From NCBI GenBank assembly GCA_019614645.1, contig JABWDB010000005.1:8154001-8218000 (forward strand): DNA of 64,000 nt. Reading direction: 5' to 3'. Position numbers and translations under genes: made by a program. The number at the start of each line of letters is the position of its first letter. Position 1 is the stretch's first letter. Below, in pieces: positions 12,391 through 24,022 of this stretch. The DNA is from Stratiolaelaps scimitus (taxonomy: Eukaryota > Arthropoda > Arachnida > Mesostigmata > Laelapidae). A model generated the notes under the pieces. The model was not told where the DNA came from, ran no database searches, and saw only the letters and a program-made list of their open reading frames with translations.

Positions 12391-13984
12391 GTAAGTATTC
12401 AGTGATAAGAGAGAGCACAGGTAGAGAGAGCGAGACGGAGCGTAGATATCTATCGACTGTCGAGTGTGTCTCTGTGTGTAACGAGATCAGCCCACCACTA
12501 TCACGGTGGACGGAGTCAATAACAATCGAACAAAAATAGAACCATCGATAGCGACGAAGACGATTGACGCAGCAAACATTGTATTGTTGATGTCTCGCAA
12601 CGTTCGATCGTGAGACGGAAGGTATCTGGGCTACAAAAGCGGTGGGCACAGCCTCAGAAGTGGCGCAAACGTCTAGAACACACGGCGCTTATATGTGCGT
12701 GGACGGCAAAAAACGAGCTGGGCTTCTTTCTATATATTATTTAATTCGAGCATACATTGGCGCTACATAGGTGCGCATGACGCCAGAACCTATCTGCGTA
12801 TATGGGTGATTGAACAGACGGTTGCTGGTGGTGGTGGCGGCGTCGGTGGCGGCGGCGGCTGCGATTGACGAGATGAAAATCAGCGAGCATCTGTTCTCAG
12901 TGGAAAGTGAAACAGATTTCGTTTTGGACCTCTGGAACAGAGCTGGCTTGACAAGATTGTCGAGAAACAATGTTGACGACAACGGTCGACCACCCTCAGA
13001 GCCATTTATCTGTATTCTCTCCGTGTCGTACAAACCGCCATGACATGCCGCCATTTCGTCTGAGTGATTGAATGAAGCTGGTAAATCTGTCCGGTTTCGG
13101 ACGCATTCGGCATTCGGAACGCTGCACACATATGCCGATATATAGTGACCTTTTGTGCTTTTTCGTTCGCGAGCTTCAAGAAAACTCGATTCAAGAGATC
13201 TCGCTGCAATCGAAGCGTCGTCGTGCTGCTATATCCCACAGGCAGTCAAGCCAGCAAGCGAGCACGGATATCGATTCGTTGACCCATATATATATATAAT
13301 GTGCGACGCGTATTTCTCATTTGCTTTATTGGGATTCTCGTAAATGGATGCCGTGTTCCGCTATATGCACTATCTAGAAATTAATCCAGAGTCGAAAACG
13401 ACTTTGCTAGCAAACTCGCCTTACCTGGTGGCATTATTTGGCGAAATACCGAAATGTTCCTCTCTCGATAAATGAATGAATGCCTGGATGATATTTCAAG
13501 GAAAGTTTACTGTTCTAGTGAGTGACCCTCGATGCTGACTGAAAATGTCGGGATTAAAACGAGAATGACGCTATAATACACGAGCGAATGTCATGCTATT
13601 CATCAATGGATGAAAAAAAGGGCAACCCGAATCGAGAGAGAAAAAATGCACTGGTTCAATGATGCAAGTGAGAAATGTTAACACAAATGTGCACGAAACT
13701 GGCCGGAATATGACTAATTGTATTAAAACGAGCCGTGTCCCATGAGCTAATTGAGGTTATCACAAGCTAGAGAGCGTAGCAATGTTTCTCGCTATGTTGC
13801 CTGCTTTCCTCAGAAGATCTTAGTTTCGTCAATGAAGCATATTCTCATGGCTGACTTCGGGGGGATTTTGGCAGCAGTTTTAGGTGTATATATTTTTTTC
13901 TCATAAGGTGGTATTCTTCTCAAGTTTCGCTTAGTCGGCAAGCTAACTGTTATTATCGTACATGGTCTATGATACTATCCAGGC

Positions 13985-16136
13985 ATGGACACTAATTCGA
14001 CAGCGCGGATCGGTGTCAAAAGCGACCGTCGTGCTCCTGTCGAAATTTCGCCATCGAGTAATACCCGAAAAACCTACGTCACCTGCGACAATAGAACCTG
14101 CTTGGCAACAAATGTTGTCTTAACATCGATCGCCTCTTTCTTGAGAGACAGGGTAAGTCTTGGTCTCGAACGAGTATCCCCCATTATACGAATAAATGTG
14201 CATATAGAGTCTTGCTAAAGACGACACCCTCACACACAGACATATTATATTGTACTTGTAAATGTCAGGTGACAGTTCACATATATACATATAATATGTG
14301 AACTGTCACATATATATATATATATATATGGATGGACCGTAACCATATCAATTATAGCAAGCTATCATTAGTCATGTTTGTATGACGTTGAAAACAATTA
14401 CGTCGCTTCACAAGTCCGCTCGTCCAATTTCAAGTGGACTGAAGCGTTGCACAGCCATGATACCGACAGGTTCGCAGCGAGAATTCCATTGCTAGAACAA
14501 TTTTACAGCGTTTGCGGATACTTAATGAAATACCATTAGCATTACACGTATGGAGCACACGGCAGGCTTTTCCTAGTAGCTGAGAATACCTGCGTCGAGT
14601 CTATGGCAATTATTATATTACTGTGTGTTTCAGGTGTTTCCCATCGTCGGTGAACAGTGTCGAATCAATCTGCATTGGGATGGAATCGACCTAGCGTCGC
14701 TGCACGTTCAAAGCGTAATTCCTGACAACTATATCTTAGTTCCTCGAACAACGACAACAGCGACAGCAGACCTATCCGGCGACTGTGGACGCACGCCGAA
14801 TTTCGCCTGCACAATCAATCGTTGTAATGGGGACGCGACACCGTTCACAACGACAACAGCAGCAGCAGCAGCGGCAGCAACAACGACACTATCTACGCAC
14901 AATATTTCCAATGGAGGACTGCTATCGGCGATCAAGATGGAGAAGGGCAGCATACTCTGCAACGGGGGCGAGGTCACATATGGCGATCGACAGGTACCGA
15001 ATAGTCCGGTGATCGCCAACGGTCAACATGACATTGCTAAGCCATTGTCGGAACCCCGTATCATCATCACGCGGAACGGTGAGAGCAACATGTCCGGCAC
15101 CGTCTCATTGCTAAATCCCGGCAAGCAGCTACCGTCGATACGGGCGAAACCGCTAGCACAGCCAGCGTCACAGCCACAGCTCGTGCCGATGGAGCAACCA
15201 TCGCCACTTCTGCTCCCAACACCGCCGGATATGTTGCCCCATTCGTTGTGTATACCACAGGCGACGTCCGCGCAGTCGATTATTCCTCTGGTGCCGGTCA
15301 TGACTTATATTCAGCCCCATATGACGCTCGGGCAAGTTGGCTCGCAGCATGCCACCGCGCTTCTGCCGTCGGCAGCGGTGCCGATAACACAAATGCACTC
15401 GATTCAGACACTCCACCAGGTGGCCACCGCAGCACCGGTCTACACTACGGGTCAGATTCTACACTCATCCCAGCCGGCGTCACAGGCGTACACCGTGCAA
15501 CCTCTCACCGTCAGCGTACCTACGCAGCGCGTTCAAACCGCACCGATCCGTACGTCAGCCGTCACCCCCTCGGACGCCGCCACCGTTAGCGCTAGCGGAC
15601 AAATGATGATGATCTCGAACGGTTGTCGCAGCAGAAGTAGCAGCTTGGTAAAGAAAATTGTTCGTGGTCCAGCGTCATTGCTTCAGCAGCCAATCAAATT
15701 GGAGTCCGCCGACGCGCGGCTCGCGGCGAGCACTCCCACCGCGGCGGTGACGACAGGAACGAGACAAATTCGAGTCACACCGAAACGCTGCCACACGTCT
15801 GCTGTTAAAAGCCAGATATTGACGAAAGGCGGTCGAGTGGTGTTAAGAGCGGGTAGCCAGATCTCATGCAAACGATTACCTAGTGAAGGCCAGAACGGAG
15901 CTTATCGAGGCGGACTCGACAACAGTTTAACAACGGTTACGGCAGCGTTTACCACGGTTGCCACTACCACAGCTAATAGTACGGTCACTAGTAGTAACAG
16001 CAGCATCATAAGGCGCACAAAATCTCCTCGACTGACGAGGGTCAGTATCGTTGCACATGGCCAAGACGACGAGCCTCCCGTCGTGTACCCGGCATTGGGA
16101 TCGCAGCCGCTCGAAACATTGTTTGATACATTGTAG
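13985..16136 (+). CDS. Paralogue B: large nuclear-regulator-like protein
   Basis: Two coding exons: 13985-14152 (56 codons; acceptor TATCCAG lies two bases before the ATG) and 14634-16136 (acceptor TGTTTCAG, stop TAG). The splice is in phase 0 (AGG|GTG), predicting 556 residues. The N-terminal domain matches paralogue A at the same exon junction: VTCDNRTC, IASFLRDRVFPIVGEQC, INLHWDGIDLASLHVQSVIPD. The tail is long and low-complexity: Thr, Ala and Gln rich, a basic Ser stretch (SRSSSLVKK), SUMO-type sites (IKME, IKLE) and an IPLVPVM block equivalent to IPMIPVM in A. A chromatin or transcription role is inference; I cannot name the family. The intron holds a strong inverted repeat and a TA tract. 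Confidence 0.8.
14269..14309. repeat. 16-bp perfect inverted repeat with 9-nt loop
   Basis: Arms GTGACAGTTCACATAT and its exact reverse complement (14269-14284 and 14294-14309) surround ATACATATA. A (TA)n tract follows immediately. It lies in the intron of paralogue B and could be a hairpin-forming palindrome or the remnant of a small inverted-repeat element. Function unknown. Confidence 0.85.
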
Positions 16137-17575
16137 CGACGACAGCGGCATTGAGATCGCCGACCATCCTCATCCGAGCCTTCCGGGCCTTCAATTCACA
16201 AAAAGCTTCATCATTCGAGTGTCGACCACCGAGGGGAACTCAACTTACACACAGTTTTACCTATATTTCCTTCTAAGACCTGGCTCCGCATACAGAACGC
16301 TTTCCAGGCTCGAGCTGCGAATGTATCTAGTAGAAATCATCAAAATTGTCATCCAAAAAGTCATTTCCACATATCACGTCCATCGGTAGAAATATATTAC
16401 GGCTTTGACTATTTGACGCGAGCTTTAGTCTGCTGAGGACAAAACCTCAGCCCGCGTCCTCTAGACGAAGCCTCTTGAACAACCCGGCCTAGTCACCCTC
16501 GTTCATTGCATATACACACTTTTCCTTTACAAACACTCCTCATAGCCAACTGCTTTTAGTAGCGGCTCAAGAACTACGTTTCGGGGCTCTCGTCTCGCGT
16601 TTGATTTCGAATGGCCTCGAAAGATACCGAATTGCATTTGCTTATTTGATATGCCAGCCGCCAACACCATCGCCCAACCAGAACGCACATCAAGGCAATC
16701 TTCCGCATTGTTTCTATTTCAAACCGCGATTTATATTGCATAAACCATACACCAAGTTCTGCATCGATGTCTCATTCGTCGGTGTGGACGCACATCGCAT
16801 GTACAGTCGAGATGTGACCATTAAAAATGCCCCGCGCGAATCCAAAGGCGCACCCGAGAACACCCAGGCAACAGGTGTGTTCAACACAGCGACGAGATCA
16901 CCAAAGCAGTGAGCACTATATCAAACGTATATCCACACACGTCGTACACGGAAAGTGCACCACCAAATTACGTAACGTTTAGGCGTCGTCAGGGGTCGGT
17001 TGACAAAACATGTGCACTTGTTCGATAGACTTGGCCCTTGTCAACGATTGTCGTAATCGCTTGTAACAATAGTAAGCAAAATGAAGATTAAGAGGCACTG
17101 ATGTACCTCCCTTTGAATGTTTCCCCCGTGTGAAATTCACGTGCGATGCAGTTTCGTCTGTTTGTGTGGTGCGGCGCGTATGGGTGAATAAGTGCTCGGT
17201 GTAAACCTGTCTAAAATTGACACTCGGAAAGGTTCAAACAATCAGGATCAGTTCGACCGCAGACTTGGTCTTTAGGTGGGCAAGATACTCTGACGAGGGA
17301 CTAAAACGATATCTCTCGGAGGGATTACCTGTGTAGAACCCATGCTGATTCGACTATAGCGAGAAAGAGACAGATTATAGCAAGCATTAATTAGACCTTG
17401 CTTTTGACAACGTCAACTTCCCTAGCAATACGACGTCCATATTGAGAAAACGCACACTGAGGATCGCGTCTTCACTGTACATATATATATATATACATAT
17501 ACATATATATACACATATATATACTATATATATATATATATATATATGTATACATATATGTATATACATATATAT

Positions 17576-17612
<37 letters not shown>

Positions 17613-18414
17613 AGCCTAACCATGCTACTAATATATCTATTGGAATAACCCAACTCCGCTTGTGAGACGGGTTTACTGCACAATTTGAACGGACAATTAT
17701 CAGTACGATATAGTAATCGGAGACATACGTTTTACAGTTCCAGTATCCCAATCCTTTCATTAAGCTATTGCTGATAGACATGGTGTCCCCAAGGAAATGT
17801 CTTGGAAGAAGTATACTGTCTTGGCACCCCCTGTACGTATACGGATCTCCGTCTGACAGCAACTTGTACAATGTACCAGGCTCTTATATTTTTACCTTTC
17901 CATTTACGCACCTTTGTACTTTCGACCCATAAAAACTATGTATATGTTGTATCCGAGCTGTTTCATAAAAAGCTATTATTAAAAAGCGAGATATGAGAAA
18001 CATCAAGCGACACAAAATCAGATGCCCTCCTAGCCAATTCATGACTTGAATACCAAACAGTATGGTAAGAGTCTTATGTCGGTTAAGTAAGGTTCGTTCA
18101 CGGTTGCATATACATATATATATATATATATAAGCTGCGAAGAAGCAGCTGCTTCAGAATAAGTTTCCATGACTCAAAAACAACTGACCACCACCAAATA
18201 CGAGCATTACTTAGCTACGGTGGTAGAGAGATTGTATTGTATAATAATATCATATAAAATTGTACACACGTATATGATCTGTTAATAAAATGATGGTCTA
18301 TATAGTCATGCTAATATTTTTCATAACAAAGACGTGTCATTATTGCGGCCACAGTCTACGCAACTCAGTAAACTCTTTCGCAATATCTGATGTAGCGTGC
18401 TGAAAGAAAACATT
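16137..18414. other. Gene-poor stretch downstream of paralogue B
   Basis: It begins with the probable 3' UTR of paralogue B. The only marked feature is a long (TA)n-rich tract at 17.48-17.61 kb. Open frames through the tract translate to Tyr-Ile repeats and are artefacts. I see no supported exon here. Confidence 0.6.
17479..17611. repeat. Long compound (TA)n microsatellite
   Basis: About 130 bp composed almost entirely of alternating TA, with TACATA and TACACATA interruptions. It is the longest AT-repeat block in the window and is largely self-complementary. Confidence 0.95.
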
Positions 18415-18752
18415 CCCTGGACAGACGCTTGACGTATCGGTGTATGTATCATTGTTCCCGGTGCTGTGCACCTAATTGCGAACAGTGAAAGTAATATTCT
18501 AATATACTAATATTCTCTTCCATCTTATCTCTTCTTCTATTCTATATGCGCAATATCAATGAGTGGCAATCATCTTGTTGTCATTACCACAAATCATAGA
18601 CGATCCTTATCTAGGTAGCGGCGCCAAAAAGCTTCTAAAAACGAGTTTTTGGTACATGCGTAATGAGTGCTCATATTATGGCTATTTGGGCATACGCATT
18701 ACTATTCTGCTGGTCGTACATGAGGCTAAGACACTACATCAGCGCTTTCGAG
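18415..18752. repeat. Duplicated unit, first (intact) copy
   Basis: The unit has a left part (18415-18478, beginning CCTGGACAGACG) and a right part (18482-18752, containing ATATTCTAATATACTAATAT and TACTATTCTGCTGGTCGTA). The left part recurs at 18777-18840 and the right part at 19679-19935. The second copy is therefore the same unit split by inserted DNA. The type of element is unknown; no coding capacity or terminal repeats were recognised. Confidence 0.75.
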
Positions 18753-18776
18753 TTGTAAACTATCAACACAAGATTT

Positions 18777-19935
18777 CCTGGACAGACGCCTGATTTATCG
18801 GTGTATGTATCCTTGTTCCCGCCGATTTGTACCTAATTGCTAACATACAATAATTAGGAATTATATCTAGGGATTATTGGGGAGGGATTAGCTGGGGACC
18901 GGGGCCGAGGCCGACATTGTCCCGAGGAAGACGATGGCATTGCCTCTCTGCCTCACAGCGAGGGACAGGCGTTCGAGAAGGAAAGATCCTGCGCGCTCGT
19001 CCCCGGTGGCGCGGATCAGCCTATGGTAGACCCCTTCGAGGAAGTTCGCAGTGAGGGAGCCGTGCCCACAAAAGCAAGGGGGGAAAAGATGGGTTGCCTG
19101 GAATGCGACGTACCTCCGTAGCTTGGCCCGCTCCGCACGCGCTATCAAGTAACCGGGGGTGGTTGCACAGTGGTTGACGTAAGAAGGTGCAAGAGTGTCA
19201 ACCACAGTGCGGTCCCAAACGAGGTGTTGGCTTCGGTGGAAGGGGGTGAGAGTGAGGCCGTCAGCGCGGCGTCCGTCAGAAGTGTCGAGGCTCTGTGGCT
19301 CCCTTGTGCAAGGGGTACCGGCGGAGTGGAGGGCCCTCACGAGAGGGTCATTAAGCATCGTGTGTCGCGGATGGCGGCCGGCCCTGCGCTTGCACGAGAG
19401 TTCGTGGTGGCCATTCGTTGCGGCAGGGTCCCCGCAACACTCGCAGCTGTGGGTCGCAACCACAGGGGCCCCGAGACAGAGGTCCATACAGAAGCGGAGG
19501 GAGAGATAGTCGAGAGCAGTGCCAAGGGATCAGGAGGGCAGCGTGTGGAGCCATGCCCCCGCACCAGGCTTGTCGACAGCCCGGAGGCGAACTTGGTCAG
19601 CAACGTGTGAAGCGAGGAGGGAGTCCCGCAGCTCCTTGTGTAGGACATCGGACCATACCCGCTGATTGCTTTAAGCTAACAGTGAGAGTGATATTCTAAT
19701 ATACTAATATGCTCTCGCTCGCTCTCATCTTATAGGCGCAACACCAATGAATGACGACATTTTGGTGCTCTTCGCGAAAATCATAGACGGACTCTTACAG
19801 GGGTCACGGAGGCAAACAGCTTCTGACAACGGGTACTTGGTACATGCTCATATATAATATATTTTGGCATACGCGCTACATACATACTATTCTGCTGGTC
19901 GTAACCTTCCACAGCTTTCCGGCGAGCGCTTTCAG
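18777..19935. repeat. Duplicated unit, second copy split by a retroelement
   Basis: The left half is at 18777-18845 and the right half at 19675-19935. They are interrupted at the point where the first copy reads GCGAACAGTG. The seven bases GCTAACA appear on both sides of the interruption (18839-18845 and 19675-19681), as expected of a target-site duplication. The two copies have diverged visibly, so the duplication is not recent. Confidence 0.75.
18846..19674 (-). mobile_element. 5'-truncated non-LTR-type retroelement fragment, copy 1
   Basis: 829 bp flanked by the 7-bp GCTAACA duplication, GC-rich unlike its surroundings. The minus strand has a 199-codon open frame (19487-18888) matching what I know as the C-terminal end of a widespread invertebrate reverse-transcriptase element: a Cys/His cluster (HSCECCG, HHELSC), AGRHPRH, LND, a restriction-endonuclease-like series (REP, DGRRADG, VWDRTVVDT) and a closing RLSLAVRQRGNA. 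Upstream, coding sense continues in another frame (to about 19648), so the copy carries a frameshift near 19.49 kb. No reverse-transcriptase domain remains. The AT-rich end at 18846-18880 is the element's 3' tail. Family assignment is from memory of the motif order and is not confirmed. Confidence 0.75.
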
Positions 19936-21897
19936 AAAGATAAAGTGTTTTGCGCATGAGAGAGGCGTTTGTCGCTGGAAACAGAATTATAAATTTGGTT
20001 GGTTCTGTTCGCATTTCGATTTCAACAACAGATGAAGCTTTTGTATGTGCGCCAAAATGTTAGAGACAAAAACACGTTTAAGAAAACCACCCGACTCTGT
20101 TCGGACGTGAGAAATGAATCACAAACCAATGAAATTGACATGACGAAGCTATTTTAGGCGTCACCCCGTCGAAGCGGACGTTAGAGGTGACCTGCTTTGC
20201 CATAAGCTATATTTAGTACTTTCAGGCCCAGCCTGCTGCGACAACTGATCTAAAGTAATGCTGGTAAACATTACAATTACTAGAAAGCTATCAAGTATAG
20301 ACATTCTCTCTCATGTCCTGAGAGATTGATTGGCGTAGTCTTCATGATGGACACACCGACTATACGAACATAAGTGGATACGAATACCTGTCAACCGATC
20401 GCGCATTTGAAAGTATATTGAGATTCCCATCGTTTTGATTGGCTTAGTCAGAGCATGCGCCAAAAATTATCCAGTTTAGAAAGGGAAACGCCTTTCCGAC
20501 AATGCACTTTTTTCGACAATTAATTTTTATTGATATCACTTGCCTGTGACGTAGTCATCAATGAAACATCAACACGTGATAAGTGCTCAAGTTTATCTGA
20601 GTCAAATTTGCAAGAGTCATCCAAATTAACAATGATTCGTATCTCGGTAGCGCTCGCCAACAGCTTTGTAGATCAAAAACCTACCCTTTACTCCTTTTCT
20701 TTAGAGAAGCAGCAATAGCACATGGGGACATAAACGCTTACCGTTGAGTTACAACGATTGTTTATCTCTATCTGTTAATAGTCACTATTTAACACTTTAG
20801 CAACGCCACCTCTCGCGTTAAGTTCATTTTTTCAAGATTACGCATCATTTCAATCGATATTCTCAGAAATTCATGCAATTTTGATTCCCATTGCCCTCCG
20901 TGAGTCGCCTTATATAAAAAATTAGCAGGTTCGTTCACTTAAAGGGTGTTTCGCTCTTGGCCATGAATATGGAGTCGGGAAATGCACATGAGTTTCTCAT
21001 GTGGCATTGAGAGCCAGGGGATTCTATTTGAATAGACGTCTTTACGGGGCCGGAATGACTTATCTCATGCACATTTGCATCCACGTAGCCTTGTGGAGAA
21101 CCGAACGTACAATACATCTTACGGGATGATGCATTAGGCCTCTTCAGGAGCCTAGCTCAATAAGAATAGCTAATAAACTATTGTATGCACCGCGAAAGCC
21201 ATGACTGCCCATAAAGCAAAAACATATAAAGCAAAAGATTTCGGTTCGTTAATTAATTTTTTCCGCACACCCTTTATCTGCCGTATACCCGATCTGGAAT
21301 ACCATCAACGCTGTGATGCACGCTCGTTACGAGCACGAAGTTCTTGAGAACCAGGCATGCTGATATATCAAAAGCAGAGTTCTTCGAAAGAGTGAATTGA
21401 ACAAAAACAAATTATTCGATACGCCCTTGGTAAAGTTAAAAGGCGATACGCCTGAGGCCAATCGCAGCTGAACAATGCAAAGCCTTACTCCCTTGGAGCT
21501 GTTTGCTGGTGCTACCCGGGTTCAGCCAGAGCACTTCTCGGAGACGCATTTTTCACGATCAGTGTGATCAAGCTCATTTCGAGGACCTCAAATGTGACCC
21601 CCGTCACACAGCAATACCATAATCTAAAAGTATCACTGAAGGCTACAGTGCTTGAAAAAGCTTAAACTGCAGGGGTGTTTGGCATCCGTAGGAAGTAAAC
21701 GCTAAGACAATTCCGAGTCGAACTTATATTCGTCACCCAATGAAGCTTATCTCAGCTAATGGTGCAAGAAATATCGCATACTATTAAGTGACCACGGTCA
21801 ACTTTGAAGATGGACAATGTCACTCCGAAAGGTTACGACGGGCACATGTGCCAAGTCTCTTTCCGAACAATTTGTTATACAAAATGTAAATATTCAA
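19936..21897. other. Non-coding stretch between retroelement copies
   Basis: About 2 kb of AT-rich sequence. Short open frames (60-80 codons) have no protein signature or splice support. I see nothing further in it. Confidence 0.6.
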
Positions 21898-21898
21898 T

Positions 21899-22355
21899 AA
21901 TTGGGGACAGAGCGCCAGGCATAGGCCGTCATGATCCCGAGAGACGTGACGGTATTGCCTCTCTGCACAGCGAGGGAAAGGTGCTGCAGAAGGAAGGATC
22001 CTGCGCGCTTGTCTCCGGTGGCGTGGGCCAGCCTGCGGTAGACCTTCGAGGAAATTTGCAGTAAGGGGGCCGTGGGCGCCTAGGGTTTCGAAGGTGAGAG
22101 GGTAGGAGAGGTGTTGCTTGGAGGGCGGCGTACTCCCGTAGCTTGGCCCTCTCCCCCTGGAAAACCGTATAGCCTGGGACGGTGGCACAGTGGTTGACAT
22201 AAGAGGGTGCTAGAGTATCAACCACTACACCGTCTCAAAGAATGCGCAGGCATCGGTTGAAGGCGATGAGAGTCGGCCCGTCAGGGCGGCACCCCTTCGC
22301 AGCGTCGAGGCCCTGCGGCTCTCTCGTATAAAGGATACCGGTAGAGGAAGTCCGG
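21899..22355 (-). mobile_element. Decayed retroelement fragment, copy 2
   Basis: This region aligns with 18890-19350 of copy 1: the same order of CCTCTCTGC, GGAAGGATCCTGCGCGC, GTAGCTTGGCCC, GTGGTTGACATAAG and GCAGCGTCGAGG. The minus-strand translation needs several frame changes, shown by pieces such as VDTLAPSYVNHCAT, HGPLTANFLEG and RAKLREYAA, so it is a dead copy. It is truncated near 22.35 kb, where two direct copies of AGTCCGGCTTTTATA follow. The short tail before TTGGGGAC differs from that of copy 1. Confidence 0.7.
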
Positions 22356-22600
22356 CTTTTATAAAGAAGTCCGGCTTTTATAACATTGGCCGGTATCTAT
22401 GTCAGATAACCATGCTTCCATGACTATCTAGAGACAATTTCCAGCCAGCTGTGACTCTCACAAACCCTGTGCTTGTGAGCAACAAGTCCACTTGTGCTAT
22501 TCTATTGGCTTGCGTGTTCACTGAACATATTAGCGATCGGCTGTTACATACCGCGACTACGCTGGTGTATATTGCTAGCGAACGAAATTATGGTATTAGT

Positions 22601-22867
22601 CTAGCATAGGGAATGATAAATATAGTAAATATGGCGCTGTGGCGTACGAACTTTTAGAATAGCGAAGACAGCGATCCCCATTGCAGTCAGGAACAGTATG
22701 ATGAGAACGATTAAGCCAGCTATAAGCAGCGCAATGTGTGATGTCTGGAACAGATAATACGCAGGCGAAATGTATGAAGTAGTCGTCGAAATATAACCGC
22801 CTAGAGCAGACACAGAACGAGCACAGAAGGTAATAGTTACCACAGCTACAATGATGCAATACGTCAT
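22601..22867 (-). CDS. Small predicted membrane protein, 88 residues
   Basis: The open frame starts with ATG in a favourable context (AAAATGA) and ends TAG. The translation has a signal-peptide-like start (MTYCIIVAVVTITFCARSVSA), a short polar segment rich in Tyr, Ser and Thr, and one strong transmembrane segment at about residues 46-70 (ALLIAGLIVLIILFLTAMG is its core), then a short basic tail (KVRTPQRH). That is type I topology. I do not recognise it. It stands alone just downstream of the unresolved minus-strand exons at 23.6-24.5 kb and could be a separate gene, a last exon, or chance. The signal plus membrane combination raises it above the background of short frames. Confidence 0.4.
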   Translation of the reverse strand: MTYCIIVAVVTITFCARSVSALGGYISTTTSYISPAYYLFQTSHIALLIAGLIVLIILFLTAMGIAVFAILKVRTPQRHIYYIYHSLC

Positions 22868-23593
22868 TTTTAGCTATTGAAATGACTAATACGAAACGTC
22901 TGCATTGTCATTTACATTGACGCGGTGCGAGATAGGCATGCAACTCAGGAAGACACGCGAATCGGTAGTGAAATTCTTGAGAAGCTTATTTTCGAACCAA
23001 ATTATCGATATCATGCTAGTCGTTCTCCGATGTTTTAATCAATTTAAAAATTATAGTTGTCAAGTTAGTCCATTTTCCCAACTAATTAGGAAAAGTTTGG
23101 ATTCTGTATACGAACTGCAGTTGAATACCAACGCAGCTTAGAGGTAAGCCTACATAGATGTCGTTCGTCGTCACTGAACTATAATTATAGCGATGTTTTG
23201 TGAAGATAGTTTTGTGAAGATTACAGGCGTCCCATTCTTCTTGTTAATTTAACAATGACGCATGCCTCACAATCCAGATTGCATATAATATCTAGCACTG
23301 TGGCCTATACATCTGCCACTCTGCCACCATCAGATACCTGAATTACTTTGAGCCACACGAACTAGTGCCAAGTCAATTGGTGTTATTCAAAGTTAGCCTA
23401 ATTAGCAGTTGGACTTCGTTAACAGGTTCGAATTCGCCCAAGCAAAATTAATTTCAGTTTAGTACAATCGTGGGCCATGTACGAATCAATAGAAGTCATA
23501 CCAGCTACATCGACTCGTACCTTCTTTAACATGAATTCGAATCGTGTAGAGTCCAATTAAATATTCCACGGCACGCCGGCATGCGTACAATTA
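22868..23593. other. Intergenic stretch
   Basis: AT-rich sequence with no recognisable exon, repeat or RNA gene. A B-box-like GGTTCGAATTC near 23.42 kb has no matching A box or cloverleaf. Confidence 0.5.
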
Positions 23594-24022
23594 TCATTCT
23601 TTACAATACAATACATTCTGTACCTTTTTTTTAGCTGCGTTAGCGTTCGCTTTATCTCCGTCCTTCGTGGGCGTAGGAACGAAGCGCTTGGGTAATTTGG
23701 CCCCTTTCGGCTTTCGGCCATCCTTCGCGATATCTTTCCTGTCTACCTTTTGGTTATCTCTGGTGCCAACCCCCTTTCGGCTATCCTTCGCGCCACCCTT
23801 CATGAGATCGGTTGTACGGACACCACCACTAGAAGCGTCCACACCGGGACCCTTGACTTCATCCGTTGAAATGCTTATCATACCAACAGAATCGATCGTG
23901 TCATCCAGGCAGATATTTCCCGACTTTGTGTCCCCATCCTTTCCGCCTATCACGAAGGAGCCGTCGTCTCTCGGCGCAGCACGAGCCTTAACAGATTTTG
24001 AAGCCGCGTCGGGATGTGGCAT
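23594..24022 (-). CDS. Lys/Asp/Gly-rich exon of an unresolved gene
   Basis: A coding-like frame is open from about 24127, with an internal ATG at 24022. It encodes a very hydrophilic protein with repeated Lys-Asp-Gly elements: GGKDGDTKSG, MKGGAKDSRKG, KDGRKPKGAKLPKR, TPTKDGDKANANAAKKK. A donor (AAAAAG|GTACAG, exon end 23624) lies just before the stop, so the protein may continue in a further exon. Composition suggests a disordered, nucleic-acid-binding or nucleolar protein, which is inference only. It overlaps, in another frame, a second candidate exon ending at 23988; only one of the two is likely to be translated. Confidence 0.4.
   Translation of the reverse strand: MPHPDAASKSVKARAAPRDDGSFVIGGKDGDTKSGNICLDDTIDSVGMISISTDEVKGPGVDASSGGVRTTDLMKGGAKDSRKGVGTRDNQKVDRKDIAKDGRKPKGAKLPKRFVPTPTKDGDKANANAAKKKVQNVLYCKE

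Larger units (their letters stand above)
3124..13982. other. Long spacer between the head-to-head paralogues
   Basis: Nearly 11 kb with no convincing complete gene. It contains CpG-rich stretches at about 4.27-4.45 and 4.75-5.3 kb (possible promoter or 5' UTR of the minus-strand paralogue), a GCC-rich run at about 5.24-5.29 kb, an orphan open frame at 10.07 kb and a CpG-rich stretch at 11.8-13.2 kb. Open frames of 60-160 codons elsewhere here show no splice support or protein signature. Confidence 0.6.

Noticed and set aside
12060..12539. Plus-strand frame of 159 codons with a poly-Leu stretch
   Set aside because: The Leu run is a (CTG)n repeat. The segment is better explained as an untranslated exon ending at the donor at 12390.
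17387..17871. Open frames on both strands through 17.4-17.9 kb
   Set aside because: They translate the (TA)n tract as Tyr-Ile repeats and have no splice or composition support.
23410..23440. B-box-like GGTTCGAATTC, possible tRNA
   Set aside because: There is no A box at the right distance and no cloverleaf. No tRNA gene was found anywhere in the window.
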